DNA of 64,000 bases. It comes from Nocardioides sp. S5 (GTDB lineage: Bacteria > Actinomycetota > Actinomycetes > Propionibacteriales > Nocardioidaceae). Each line of letters opens with the position of its first letter. Within the stretch, counting starts at the first letter, position 1. Below the pieces are notes generated by a model. It saw only the letters and a list, made by a program, of their open reading frames with translations, made no database searches and was not told the origin of the DNA. Of the stretch, positions 44,388 through 54,025 are shown piece after piece. The stretch spans positions 2,666,001 through 2,730,000 of the forward strand of contig NZ_CP022296.1 of NCBI RefSeq assembly GCF_017310035.1. The letters run 5' to 3'. Both the position numbers and the translations under genes were made by a program.

Positions 44388-46274
44388 CTAGCCAGGGACG
44401 TCGACGCGCTCCTCGCGGAACTGGGTCGCGTGCAGCGTGGCGTAGAGGCCTCCCGCAGCCAGCAGCTCGGCATGGGTGCCCTGCTGGACGACCCGGCCGT
44501 CGTCGAGGACGAGGATGAGGTCGGCGTTGCGGACCGTCGAGAGGCGGTGGGCGATCACGAGGGACGTACGCCCCTCGAGCGCGGCGTCGAGGGCCTGCTG
44601 GACGGCAGCCTCGGACTCGCTGTCGAGGTGCGCGGTCGCCTCGTCGAGGACCACGATGGCGGGCGCCTTCAGGAGCAGCCGCGCGATCGCCAGGCGCTGG
44701 CGCTCGCCACCACTGAGGCGGTAGCCACGGTCGCCGACCACCGTGTCGAGCCCGTCCGGCAGCGACCGCACCAGCGTGGCGATCTGCGCCGCCTCCAGCG
44801 CCGCCCACACGTCGGTGTCGTCAGCGCCGGGGCGGGCGTAGAGCAGGTTGGCCCGGATGGTGTCGTGGAACATGTGCGCGTCCTGGGTGACGTAGCCGAC
44901 CACGTCCTCCAGCGACTGCAGGGTCACGTCGCGCACGTCGTGGCCGCCCACCCGCACGGCGCCGGACTCGACGTCGTAGAGGCGTGCGACGAGGTGGGTG
45001 ACGGTCGTCTTGCCAGCACCCGACGGACCGACGAGGGCGACCATCTGTCCCGGCTCGGCGGTGAACGTCACGTCGTGGAGCACCTGCCCGGTGTCGCGCG
45101 ACTCGGTGCGCGCCACGGTCTCGAGCGAGGCGAGCGAGATCTGGTCGGCGCGGGGGTAGGTGAAGGCGACGTGGTCGAACTCGAGCTTCGAGGCGCTGGG
45201 AGCCAGCGCGACGGCGTCGGGCTTCTCCTGGATCAGCGACGGCAGGTCGAGGACCTCGAAGACCCGGTCGAAGCTGACCAGCGCGGTCATCACGTCGATG
45301 CGCACGTTGGAGAGCCCCTGCAGCGGGCCCAGCAGGCGGGTCAGCAGGACGCCGAGGGCGACGATGGTGCCGACGGACAGGTCGCCCCGGATCGCGAGGT
45401 AGCCGCCGATGCCGTAGACGAGCGCCGTGGCGAGCGACGGCACCAGCGTCATCGCGGCGAAGAAGATCCGGGTCAGCAAGGAGATCCGGATGCCGAGGTC
45501 GCGCACGACTGCGGCCTTCTGCGCGTAGGCCACGTCCTCGACGTCGCGGCGGCCGAAGAGCTTGAGCAGCATCGCGCCGCCGACGTTGAAGCGCTCGGTC
45601 ATGGCGTTGCCGAGGTCGGCGTTGCCGTCCATCTGGGCGCGGGACAGGTCGGCCAGGCGCGCGCCGACGAGGCGCGAGGCGATCAGCAGGATCGGGAAGA
45701 GCGCCAGGCACAGCACGGTCACCGGCCAGCTGAGGAAGAGCATCGTCACGCCGACGACCACGGCGGAGATGACGTTGGAGACCGTGCCCTGGAGGGTGGA
45801 GGTGAAGGCGCGTTGGGCACCGATCACGTCGTTGTTGAGCCGGCTCACCAGCGCACCGGTCTGGGTGCGGGTGAAGAACGCGAGCGACTGGCGCTGGACG
45901 TGGGCGAACACCTGGGTGCGGAGGTCGTAGATCAGGCCCTCGCCGATGCGGCTGGAGAGCCAGCCGGTGATGAGCCCGAAGCCGGAGTCCACGATCGCGA
46001 CGAGCGCGACCAGCAGGGCCAGCCACACCACCAGCGAGGTGTCGCCGGAGCTGACACCGTCGTCGATGATCATCTTCAGCAGCAGTGGCGGCGCCACGAC
46101 CAGCGCGGCGTCGACCACCGTCACGGCGAGGAAGCCCGCGATCAGCCGCCGGTGCGGCCGCGCGAAGGTCAGGACCCGGCGCAGCGTGCGGCGCTCGATC
46201 TTGTTGTCGACGACGCTCCGGTCACTGCGCAGGTGCCGCCACGGCGGTCCTCCCGCTCCCGGTCCCATCGACAT
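44388..46274 (-). CDS. ABC exporter, fused permease-ATPase (MsbA/MdlB-like)
   Basis: 628-residue half-transporter: six membrane helices (about 45-330) followed by an ATPase with Walker A GPSGAGKTTVTH, signature LSGGERQRLAIARLL, Walker B IVVLDEATAHLD and the H-loop IAHRLSTVR. It should work as a homodimer or with another half-transporter; lipids or drugs are possible substrates, not deducible. The chosen start is ATG 46274, with GAGGGAGAG upstream; a longer frame runs about 220 bases further back but overlaps non-coding and enoyl-CoA hydratase sequence. It is followed on the same strand by the decayed SDR. Confidence 0.92.
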   Translation of the reverse strand: MSMGPGAGGPPWRHLRSDRSVVDNKIERRTLRRVLTFARPHRRLIAGFLAVTVVDAALVVAPPLLLKMIIDDGVSSGDTSLVVWLALLVALVAIVDSGFGLITGWLSSRIGEGLIYDLRTQVFAHVQRQSLAFFTRTQTGALVSRLNNDVIGAQRAFTSTLQGTVSNVISAVVVGVTMLFLSWPVTVLCLALFPILLIASRLVGARLADLSRAQMDGNADLGNAMTERFNVGGAMLLKLFGRRDVEDVAYAQKAAVVRDLGIRISLLTRIFFAAMTLVPSLATALVYGIGGYLAIRGDLSVGTIVALGVLLTRLLGPLQGLSNVRIDVMTALVSFDRVFEVLDLPSLIQEKPDAVALAPSASKLEFDHVAFTYPRADQISLASLETVARTESRDTGQVLHDVTFTAEPGQMVALVGPSGAGKTTVTHLVARLYDVESGAVRVGGHDVRDVTLQSLEDVVGYVTQDAHMFHDTIRANLLYARPGADDTDVWAALEAAQIATLVRSLPDGLDTVVGDRGYRLSGGERQRLAIARLLLKAPAIVVLDEATAHLDSESEAAVQQALDAALEGRTSLVIAHRLSTVRNADLILVLDDGRVVQQGTHAELLAAGGLYATLHATQFREERVDVPG

Positions 46275-46350
46275 GTTGTTCTCTCCCTCAGCCCGTCCGA
46301 CGCAGGCAGAACGCCCGCATCGACCCCAGTGTTCCTGAGGGGTACGACGA

Positions 46351-47136
46351 TCAGCCGGCGAGGGCGGCCGCGACGGCGCGGAAGCGGCGTACCTGCGCCT
46401 CCCGCTCGAGGCGGCGCTGCTCGTCGAGGTCGCGCTCGCCGGCCCCCTGGAGCAGCCCCTTGGTCTCGGGGACGACACCGGGCATCGGTGCCGCAAGGGC
46501 CGCGGCGAGGTCCGCGACCGCGGCGTCGAGGTCGGCGACCGGCACCGCGGAGGTCGCCAGGCCGATCCGCACGGCCTCCTCGGCCGTCACGACGCGCGCG
46601 GTGGCGCAGATCTCGAGCGCGCGGGCGTAGCCGACGTGCTCCACCAGCGGCTTGGTGCCGGTGAGGTCGGGCACCAGACCGAGGGCCGACTCCTTCATGG
46701 AGAACTTCGCGTCGTCGGCCACCACGCGCAGGTCGCACGACAGCGCGAGCTGGAAGCCGGCGCCGATGGCGTAGCCGCGGACCCTGGCGATCGAGACGAA
46801 GCGCGGGTCGCGCAGCCACGTGAACCCGCCCTGGAACTCGTCGATCCGCGCCGAGGCCTCCTCGTCGCTGAGCGCGAGCAGGCCGACGACGCTCTCCTGG
46901 CCCGACGTCGACGGGTCGAGCATCGCCCGGTCCAGGCCCGCGGAGAACGTGTCGCCCTCCCCCGTCACCACCACGACGCGTACGTCGTCGGGCAGGGTGC
47001 GCCCGATCTCGCCGAGCGCGATCCACATCGCCGGCGTCTGCGCGTTGCGCACGTCGGGACGGTCGAGCGTCACGGTCGCCACCGGACCCTCGATGTCGAG
47101 GCGGAGTCCGACGGCGGCGAGATCTGCGGGAGTCAT
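46351..47136 (-). CDS. Enoyl-CoA hydratase/isomerase family protein
   Basis: 261-residue crotonase-fold protein. The oxyanion-hole segment is FSAGLDRAMLDP, and LALSCDLRVVADDAKFSMKE with the GLVPDLTGTKPLVEHVG block is typical of the family. Catalytic Glu positions are not certain, so hydratase or isomerase cannot be chosen. It has no neighbouring beta-oxidation gene. TAACCT (reverse, 47143-47148) lies 6 bases before the ATG. It is followed by the MsbA-like exporter gene after 76 bases. Confidence 0.88.
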   Translation of the reverse strand: MTPADLAAVGLRLDIEGPVATVTLDRPDVRNAQTPAMWIALGEIGRTLPDDVRVVVVTGEGDTFSAGLDRAMLDPSTSGQESVVGLLALSDEEASARIDEFQGGFTWLRDPRFVSIARVRGYAIGAGFQLALSCDLRVVADDAKFSMKESALGLVPDLTGTKPLVEHVGYARALEICATARVVTAEEAVRIGLATSAVPVADLDAAVADLAAALAAPMPGVVPETKGLLQGAGERDLDEQRRLEREAQVRRFRAVAAALAG

Positions 47137-47164
47137 GCCCCGAGGTTACTACTCGCGGGTAACC

Positions 47165-48763
<1,599 letters not shown>

Positions 48764-48871
48764 CGGGCCACATCCTACGAAGGGGTGGAGGCAGGAGCCC
48801 CATCGGCGGCGCAGGCGCTAACCTGCGCTGAGGTCGCTCCGACCGTCACGACCTGCGGAAAGGCAACCCCC

Positions 48872-49786
48872 ATGCGCTTCAACCCGAAGGCCCGGCTCGA
48901 CACCTCTCGCGTCCGCGAAGGTGGCGGCGGTGGCGCCTCCGGCGGTCCGATGCGCATCCCGCTGCCCGGCGGCACCAAGGCCGGTGGCGGCATCGGTGCG
49001 GTGCTGATCGTCATCCTCTTCCTCATCCTCCAGCAGTGCGCCGGCGGCGGGCTCCCGAGCCCGGGCGGCGGGACCTCGGCCGGCACCGACACCAGCCGGA
49101 TGCAGGACAGCGAGCGCTACGCCAACTGCAAGACCGGGGACGACGCCAACTCCGACGAGGACTGTGCGCGCGTGGCGGTCGAGAACTCGCTCGTCGACTA
49201 CTGGGCCGAGGCGCTGCCCAGCCAGTCGGAGACCCAGTTCTCCCCCGCGTCGATGACGACCTTCAGCGGCGCCGTCACCACCGGGTGCGGCCAGGCCTCC
49301 TCGCAGGTCGGCCCGTTCTACTGCCCGCCCGACCAGGGCATCTACCTCGACACCACCTTCTTCGCCGACGTCCTCGAGGGCCAGCTCGGCGGCCAGGGCG
49401 GCGACTTCGTCGAGCCCTACGTCCTCGCCCATGAGTACGGCCACCACGTCCAGAACCTGATGGGCACCATGGGCCGGGTGCGCACCCAGCAGGGCGCCGA
49501 CTCCGACGCCGTACGGCTCGAGCTCCAGGCCGACTGCTACGCCGGGATGTGGACCGCGCACGCCGAGGACAGCGAGCTGATCACCCTCGACGACGGCGAC
49601 ATCACCGAGGCGCTCGACTCGGCCAAGGCCGTGGGCGACGACCGGATCCAGCAGAAGTCCGGCCAGGGTGTCGACCCCGAGGGCTGGACGCACGGCTCGT
49701 CGGAGCAGCGGATGGCGTGGTTCACCCGCGGCTACGAGGAGGGCTCGCTCGAGGCGTGCGACACCTTCTCGGCCAGCGACCTCTGA
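48872..49786 (+). CDS. Neutral zinc metallopeptidase (YpfJ-like)
   Basis: 304-residue membrane-anchored peptidase. A Gly-rich N terminus is followed by one helix (about 44-62, IGAVLIVILFLILQQCAGG). The zinc-binding motif HEYGHHVQ is at about residue 188, with a third ligand region LELQADCYAGMWTAHAED further on. The family (KPN_02809 type) is of unknown substrate. A GGAAAGG site precedes ATG 48872, so it is not leaderless. Six Cys outside the membrane segment suggest disulfides in the exported domain. Confidence 0.88.
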   Translation: MRFNPKARLDTSRVREGGGGGASGGPMRIPLPGGTKAGGGIGAVLIVILFLILQQCAGGGLPSPGGGTSAGTDTSRMQDSERYANCKTGDDANSDEDCARVAVENSLVDYWAEALPSQSETQFSPASMTTFSGAVTTGCGQASSQVGPFYCPPDQGIYLDTTFFADVLEGQLGGQGGDFVEPYVLAHEYGHHVQNLMGTMGRVRTQQGADSDAVRLELQADCYAGMWTAHAEDSELITLDDGDITEALDSAKAVGDDRIQQKSGQGVDPEGWTHGSSEQRMAWFTRGYEEGSLEACDTFSASDL

Positions 49787-49798
49787 GCCGAGGCTGCC

Positions 49799-50719
49799 TC
49801 AGGCGAGCAGCGCCTCGATCTGGGTGACCTGGCGCTGCATCGCGCGGATGTAGGGCGCGACGCTCGGGTGGCGGAACTTGCCGGCCAGCGCCCCGTCACC
49901 CTCGGCGACCCTTGCGAGGGCCCAGTCCAGGCGCGTCAGGGCGGTGTAGACCGCCATCACGCGGGCGCCCGTCATGACCTGCTCGGTGGTGGTCAGGCCC
50001 GACGGCAGCGCGTCGACGTACGCCTCCACGAGGGGCTCGACGTCCTCACGGGTCGCGAGGGAGAGGTAGCCCAGGTCGGCGCCGACCGGTCCGCGTCCCA
50101 GGTGGGCCCAGTCGATGGCGATCGCTCCGTGATCCCCGGGCACCCGCCCGGGGATGTTGGCCGCCGACGGGTCGCCGTGCTGGGCGACCTGCGGCAGCGC
50201 GTCGCACCGGTCCAGCCAGGGCTCGCGGTGCCTCCAGAGGTGGTCGGCGATGTCGGCCACGGGCGTCCGGGCAAGGATGCGCCAACCGCCGCGCCGGTCC
50301 ACCAGCGCGAGCCGGGTGCGGAGCTGGTCGCGGGCCAGCCACGGGTGCTCGCCCAGGTCGACGGCCGCGAAGCGACCGAGGCAGGCGGCCAGCCAGAGGC
50401 CGGGCGCGTCGTGGTGCTCGACGCGCTCGTGGACGAGCGTGACGCCCTCGTCGTCCTCCTCGACCCGTACGACGCCGGCCTCGCGCAGGCCCGGTGATCC
50501 GGCCACCACGCCGCTGAGGGCGACGTCGGCGGCGCGTCGCCAGTAGTTCACGTCACGCGGCGCAAGAGCACCGCCGGCGGCGTAGGGGTCCGGGGCCTGC
50601 AGCCGCTTGACCACCACGTCACGCCCGCCGATGCTGGCCGACCAGACCCCGGCGGTGGCCGGTCCCGCACCGGGGAGGGCTCGCCACCCGGGCTCGGGCT
50701 GCCAGCGGGAGCCGTCCAT
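49799..50719 (-). CDS. Aminoglycoside-phosphotransferase-fold kinase
   Basis: 306-residue protein of the APH/choline-kinase fold. The catalytic loop reads QHGDPSAANIPG (canonical pattern HGDLHPGN; Asp and Asn are kept, the Leu-His-Pro part is not), and the metal-binding segment is AIDWAHLGRGPVGADLGYLS. The nucleotide-binding N-lobe has SIGGRDVVVKRLQAPDPY. These kinases phosphorylate small molecules or proteins, and the fold does not imply antibiotic resistance. ATG 50719 is preceded by TAGGTT (reverse, 50727-50732) at 7 bases. Confidence 0.82.
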   Translation of the reverse strand: MDGSRWQPEPGWRALPGAGPATAGVWSASIGGRDVVVKRLQAPDPYAAGGALAPRDVNYWRRAADVALSGVVAGSPGLREAGVVRVEEDDEGVTLVHERVEHHDAPGLWLAACLGRFAAVDLGEHPWLARDQLRTRLALVDRRGGWRILARTPVADIADHLWRHREPWLDRCDALPQVAQHGDPSAANIPGRVPGDHGAIAIDWAHLGRGPVGADLGYLSLATREDVEPLVEAYVDALPSGLTTTEQVMTGARVMAVYTALTRLDWALARVAEGDGALAGKFRHPSVAPYIRAMQRQVTQIEALLA

Positions 50720-50774
50720 GGGCGCGAACCTAGCGCACCCCGCAGCCGCTGGGGCGCAGGATCGCGCGTGGGGT

Positions 50775-51383
50775 TCAGCCGGCGTTGATGACCTCGACGC
50801 GGATCGACTGCGCGTCGAGGACCGCCTGGTCGAGCACCGCACGCCGGGGGTCGGGCACGGCCAGCCACGGCTCGACGACCGTGAGCCGCGCGAGCCGCGG
50901 GTCGGTCAGCACGGCCTCGACCGCGCCGTGGTCGCCCCCGGTCACGACCGGCCCGACGCCGGCAAGGATCCGCGCGGCGTGCTCGGCCGCCGCCTCGTAG
51001 GCCTGCCGCGCCTGGTTGTCGCGACGGCGGGCGAAGCGCTGCTGGCTCTGGCCGCCCGCCTTGGTGCGGCCCTGCACGTGGCGCTGCCCGATCTTGTGCT
51101 CGACGAGACCGGTGCCCCGCAGTCGGGCGACGGCGAAGCCGCCCTTGCGCACCAGCAGGACGCCCCACTGACCCGGCGGCACGGCTGCGTCGGCGAAGGC
51201 CACGGCGTCGGCCGGTCCGGCGTACGCCGTCGCGAACGGCAGGTGGGCGGTGAAGTGCGAGCCGTCCGCGGCGCGCCCCGACAGGTCGCCGTCCCGGACC
51301 TGCAGGTCGGTGTCGCCGTGGCCGGTCGTGAAGTTGTCGACCCAGCGTGGCCAGCGGGCGGCAGGGACGAGGACGTGGGGCAC
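50775..51383 (-). CDS. acVLRF1-family peptidyl-tRNA hydrolase
   Basis: 202-residue protein of the actinobacterial Vms1-like release-factor family (acVLRF1). The catalytic loop GGQSQQR is at residues 110-116, in KAGGQSQQRFARRRDNQARQ, and the Gln stands where eRF1 and Vms1 have the hydrolysis-directing residue. In the family these proteins release nascent chains from obstructed large ribosomal subunits, a step of ribosome quality control; activity here is inferred from the motif. GTG 51383 is preceded at 6 bases by TAGGTT (reverse, 51390-51395). It is divergent from the short ORF at 51455. Confidence 0.88.
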   Translation of the reverse strand: MPHVLVPAARWPRWVDNFTTGHGDTDLQVRDGDLSGRAADGSHFTAHLPFATAYAGPADAVAFADAAVPPGQWGVLLVRKGGFAVARLRGTGLVEHKIGQRHVQGRTKAGGQSQQRFARRRDNQARQAYEAAAEHAARILAGVGPVVTGGDHGAVEAVLTDPRLARLTVVEPWLAVPDPRRAVLDQAVLDAQSIRVEVINAG

Positions 51384-51454
51384 GGGCCGAACCTAGCCGC
51401 TGTGCCTCGCGAGGAGGTGTCCGCGTCCCGTCCGCCTCGCCTAGGGTCCCCGTC

Positions 51455-51496
51455 ATGCACGCGCCGGGTCCTCCCACAGCCCTGGTCCCGAGGTGA
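51455..51496 (+). CDS. Possible 13-residue leader peptide
   Basis: TAGGGT at 51442-51447 lies exactly 7 bases before an ATG at 51455, the leaderless arrangement seen at many real genes here. That ATG opens only a 13-codon frame (MHAPGPPTALVPR) ending in TGA at 51494-51496, five bases before the GTG of the membrane-protein gene and out of frame with it. It may be a leader ORF, or the next gene may once have started here before a frame change. Confidence 0.45.
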   Translation: MHAPGPPTALVPR

Positions 51497-51500
51497 CGTC

Positions 51501-51959
51501 GTGACCGGCTGGGTCTACGTCGGCATCATCTCGGTGGGCCTGATCGGCTGGACGTTCGTGCTGGAGGACCGCATCGACTACGAGCACCGCCTCGCGACGT
51601 GGTGGTTGGACGGCGCGCGAGGCCTGGGAGTGGCGACGGGCCCGGTGTCGTTCATCAGGTCGACCCTCCTGCTGGCGATCTACTGCGTCGTCGCGTGGCT
51701 CGGCGACCTGCTGGCGACCGGGCTCGGCCACCCGCTGTGGGCCCTGCTGCTCTCGGGGCCGGCCATGCTCGCCTACGCACCCGTGGTCCTGGCGATGGCA
51801 CCCCTCGGGGGCACGGCGTACAGGACCTGGAGGTCCCATCTCGCTGCCGCCGGCGCAGACCCGGGTCAGCAGCGCGCGATCGCGTGGGGGGCGGGCCCTC
51901 CTGCGCTGGCCGGGTTCGGGGCCGTGCTGTTCACGCTGTTCACGACCTTCGGCGTCTGA
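51501..51959 (+). CDS. Small membrane protein, unknown
   Basis: 152-residue protein with three to four membrane helices (about 3-18, 48-72, 76-98 and 130-150) and no recognised family. GTG 51501 (VTGWVYVGIIS) immediately follows the 13-codon frame at 51455-51496, so its translation may depend on reinitiation; a GAGGTGAC stretch just upstream may serve as a ribosome site. It is followed by the secreted propeller-like protein after 65 bases. Confidence 0.6.
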   Translation: MTGWVYVGIISVGLIGWTFVLEDRIDYEHRLATWWLDGARGLGVATGPVSFIRSTLLLAIYCVVAWLGDLLATGLGHPLWALLLSGPAMLAYAPVVLAMAPLGGTAYRTWRSHLAAAGADPGQQRAIAWGAGPPALAGFGAVLFTLFTTFGV

Positions 51960-52024
51960 GGCCCGGCCCCTCTTCGCCCCCGTGGTTACAGTCGAGGAGT
52001 CCACCACTTCCGGGAGGTCCCACC

Positions 52025-52972
52025 GTGCGCCGCTTCCTCGTCCCCGCCCTCACCGCCGTCCTCGGGCTCAGCGCCCTGACCGCCACGTCCCCCGCGTCGG
52101 CGGCACTCGCCGAACGCGACAAGCCCTTCCCCTCACGCATCGAGCTGCCCGACGGCTTCGAGCCCGAGGGCATCGCGATCGGTCCCGGCGCGAAGGCCTG
52201 GCTGGGCTCGCTCGCCGACGGCGACATCTACCGCGTCTCGCTGCGCACCGGCGAGGGCGAGGTCGTCGTCGACGGCACCGGCACCCCCGCGGTCGGCCTG
52301 AAGTCCGACCGTCGCGCCCGGCTCTTCGTCGCCGGCGGCGGCTCCGGCACCGCCCGCGTGATCGAGACCCGCTCGGGCGACGTCACCGACTACGACCTCG
52401 ACGGCGCCTTCGTCAACGACGTGGTCCTCACCAAGCGGGCCGCCTGGTTCACCGACTCCGGCCTGCCGCAGCTCTACCGCGTCGCGCGCGACGCGAAGGG
52501 CGCAGCTGCCGCGACGGCGACCACGCTCCCGCTGACCGGCGAGTGGGTGCAGGGCACCGGCTTCGGCGCCAACGGCATCAGCACGACGCCCACCGGCGGC
52601 GACCTGCTCGTCATCAACTCCGGCACCGGCGTGCTCTACCGCGTCGACCCGTCGACCGGGGTCGCGACCGCGGTGGACCTGGGTGGCACCTCGCTCACCA
52701 TGGGCGACGGCATGCTCCGCCACGGCCGGCTGCTCTACGTCGTGCGCAACCGCATCAACGAGATCGCCGTGATCCGCCTCGACCGCACGGGGTCCAGCGG
52801 CGAGCTCGTGCGGACCATCACCGCCGAGGACCTCGACGAGTCGACGAGCTTCGACGTGCCGACCACTGTTTCGAAGTTCGGCGGAAAGCTCTACCTGCCC
52901 AACGCGCGCTTCGGCACCACCGCGACCCCCGACACCGACTACTGGGTGACGAAGGTCCGCGCGAAGCCGTGA
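52025..52972 (+). CDS. Secreted beta-propeller-like (SMP-30/NHL-type) protein
   Basis: 315-residue exported protein. The signal peptide runs to about residue 26 (VRRFLVPALTAVLGLSALTA then TSPASA). The rest has repeating blades with patterns like GTGVLYRVDPSTGVATAV and GDIYRVSLRTGEGEVVVDG, as in SMP-30/gluconolactonase or NHL propellers. No catalytic triad is evident, so a binding role is as likely as enzymatic. GTG 52025 has GGGAGG 9 bases upstream. A hairpin (52985-53010) follows its stop. Confidence 0.75.
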   Translation: MRRFLVPALTAVLGLSALTATSPASAALAERDKPFPSRIELPDGFEPEGIAIGPGAKAWLGSLADGDIYRVSLRTGEGEVVVDGTGTPAVGLKSDRRARLFVAGGGSGTARVIETRSGDVTDYDLDGAFVNDVVLTKRAAWFTDSGLPQLYRVARDAKGAAAATATTLPLTGEWVQGTGFGANGISTTPTGGDLLVINSGTGVLYRVDPSTGVATAVDLGGTSLTMGDGMLRHGRLLYVVRNRINEIAVIRLDRTGSSGELVRTITAEDLDESTSFDVPTTVSKFGGKLYLPNARFGTTATPDTDYWVTKVRAKP

Positions 52973-52984
52973 CGGCTGAGGCGG

Positions 52985-53010
52985 GCGCCGTCCCGGGCCT
53001 CGAGCCCGGA
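52985..53010 (+). terminator. Probable terminator after the propeller-like protein gene
   Basis: GCGCCGTCCCGGGC-CTCGA-GCCCGGACGGCG forms a stem with one unpaired C and a 5-base loop. It lies between two convergent genes and lacks a clear T-run, so it may work for both strands or only weakly. Confidence 0.5.
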
Positions 53011-53029
53011 CGGCGTCCGCACTCCGGCG

Positions 53030-53575
53030 TCAGAGGAAGTCGAGCGGGTCGAACTGGTCGATCGGGATGATCCGCACGCGCGGCAGCGGGGTGTTGAAGG
53101 CGCCGAGGTCGTACTCGAGGTCGAAGATCCGCAGGCCCGGCAGGTTGCGGAACTGCGAGTTGACGAACTCGGTGAAGCCGATGACGCCGACCTGCCGCGA
53201 GCCGTCGCACAGCTGCGCGACCTGGTCGACGAAGTCGCCGTCGTGGCTGACGAGCACGACGTCGGCGTCACGGTCGACGAGCGCCTCGGCGGTGCGCTGG
53301 ATCGCGATGTCGACGATCTTGCCCTCACCGCTCAGCGGGACCGGCTTGAAGCCGATCGCGAGCAGGGCCTGCACGAAGCTGATCGGCATCTCGGTGCTGG
53401 CGGCCAGGAAGAACAGGCCGGTGACGTCCTGGTCGAAGGCCCGCTCGGCCCACTCCAGCAGCCGGTCCCACCGCGGCCGCTCCTCGGGCCGGGGGCGCCG
53501 CCCCAGGATCGAGGTGCCCAGGGTGGCGTCGATGTTCTCCCCGTCGACGAGGAGGTAGGTCATCCGCTCGGCCAT
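53030..53575 (-). CDS. NYN domain (PIN-like nuclease fold) protein
   Basis: 181-residue protein of the NYN family. The acidic active-site start is TYLLVDGENIDATLG (Asp11, Glu13), and the second acidic pair is in ADVVLVSHDGDFVDQVAQL. NYN proteins often cleave RNA with a metal ion. The C-terminal 30 residues (LRIFDLEYDLGAFNTPLPRV) are less conserved-looking. ATG 53575 was chosen; the adjacent 53607 gene ends 31 bases upstream on the same strand. Confidence 0.85.
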   Translation of the reverse strand: MAERMTYLLVDGENIDATLGTSILGRRPRPEERPRWDRLLEWAERAFDQDVTGLFFLAASTEMPISFVQALLAIGFKPVPLSGEGKIVDIAIQRTAEALVDRDADVVLVSHDGDFVDQVAQLCDGSRQVGVIGFTEFVNSQFRNLPGLRIFDLEYDLGAFNTPLPRVRIIPIDQFDPLDFL

Positions 53576-53606
53576 GCGAGGACTCTCCCACACGCGTGCG
53601 CGGCGC

Positions 53607-53993
53607 TCAGGCGCGGTAGACCACCCGGAACGCCTCGACGACCTGGTCGCCGGTCGTGCGGACCTCGCTGACCTCCACCAGCGCGCGCGGCACACCCGAT
53701 CCGTCGCACAGGATCGACAGCACGCCCAGCTGCGGCAGGTCACCGAGGTAGTCCGCGGCGTCGGCAGTCGTCTCACCACGCTCGTCGGCCAGCACCTGCT
53801 CGACGAACGCGTCGGACTCCTGCGCGGAGTCGCCGTACGCCCACGCCGGCGGCGGCACCGACTCGAGGGTGGTCGGCCCGAAGTAGGACGGCGCCGCGTT
53901 GAGCTTGGCGTGGAAGCGCGCGAGGTCCCAGAAGACGCGGAGCTCCTCGTGGTCGAAGTCGGTCTCGGACAGGTCGACCTCGGGCTCATCCAT
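53607..53993 (-). CDS. Hypothetical protein, possible ASCH-like fold
   Basis: 128-residue acidic protein. The C-terminal LSILCDGSGVPRALVEVSEVRT resembles the strand that carries the ligand site in ASCH-domain proteins, which bind RNA-like or nucleotide ligands, but the match is only partial. The N-terminal half (FWDLARFHAKLNAAPSYFGP) is helical. TAGGCT (reverse, 54000-54005) lies 6 bases before ATG 53993, so a start is supported. It precedes the NYN gene on the same strand by 31 bases. Confidence 0.6.
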   Translation of the reverse strand: MDEPEVDLSETDFDHEELRVFWDLARFHAKLNAAPSYFGPTTLESVPPPAWAYGDSAQESDAFVEQVLADERGETTADAADYLGDLPQLGVLSILCDGSGVPRALVEVSEVRTTGDQVVEAFRVVYRA

Positions 53994-54025
53994 GACCGGA
54001 GCCTAGCGAGCCGATCCCGACCCGC

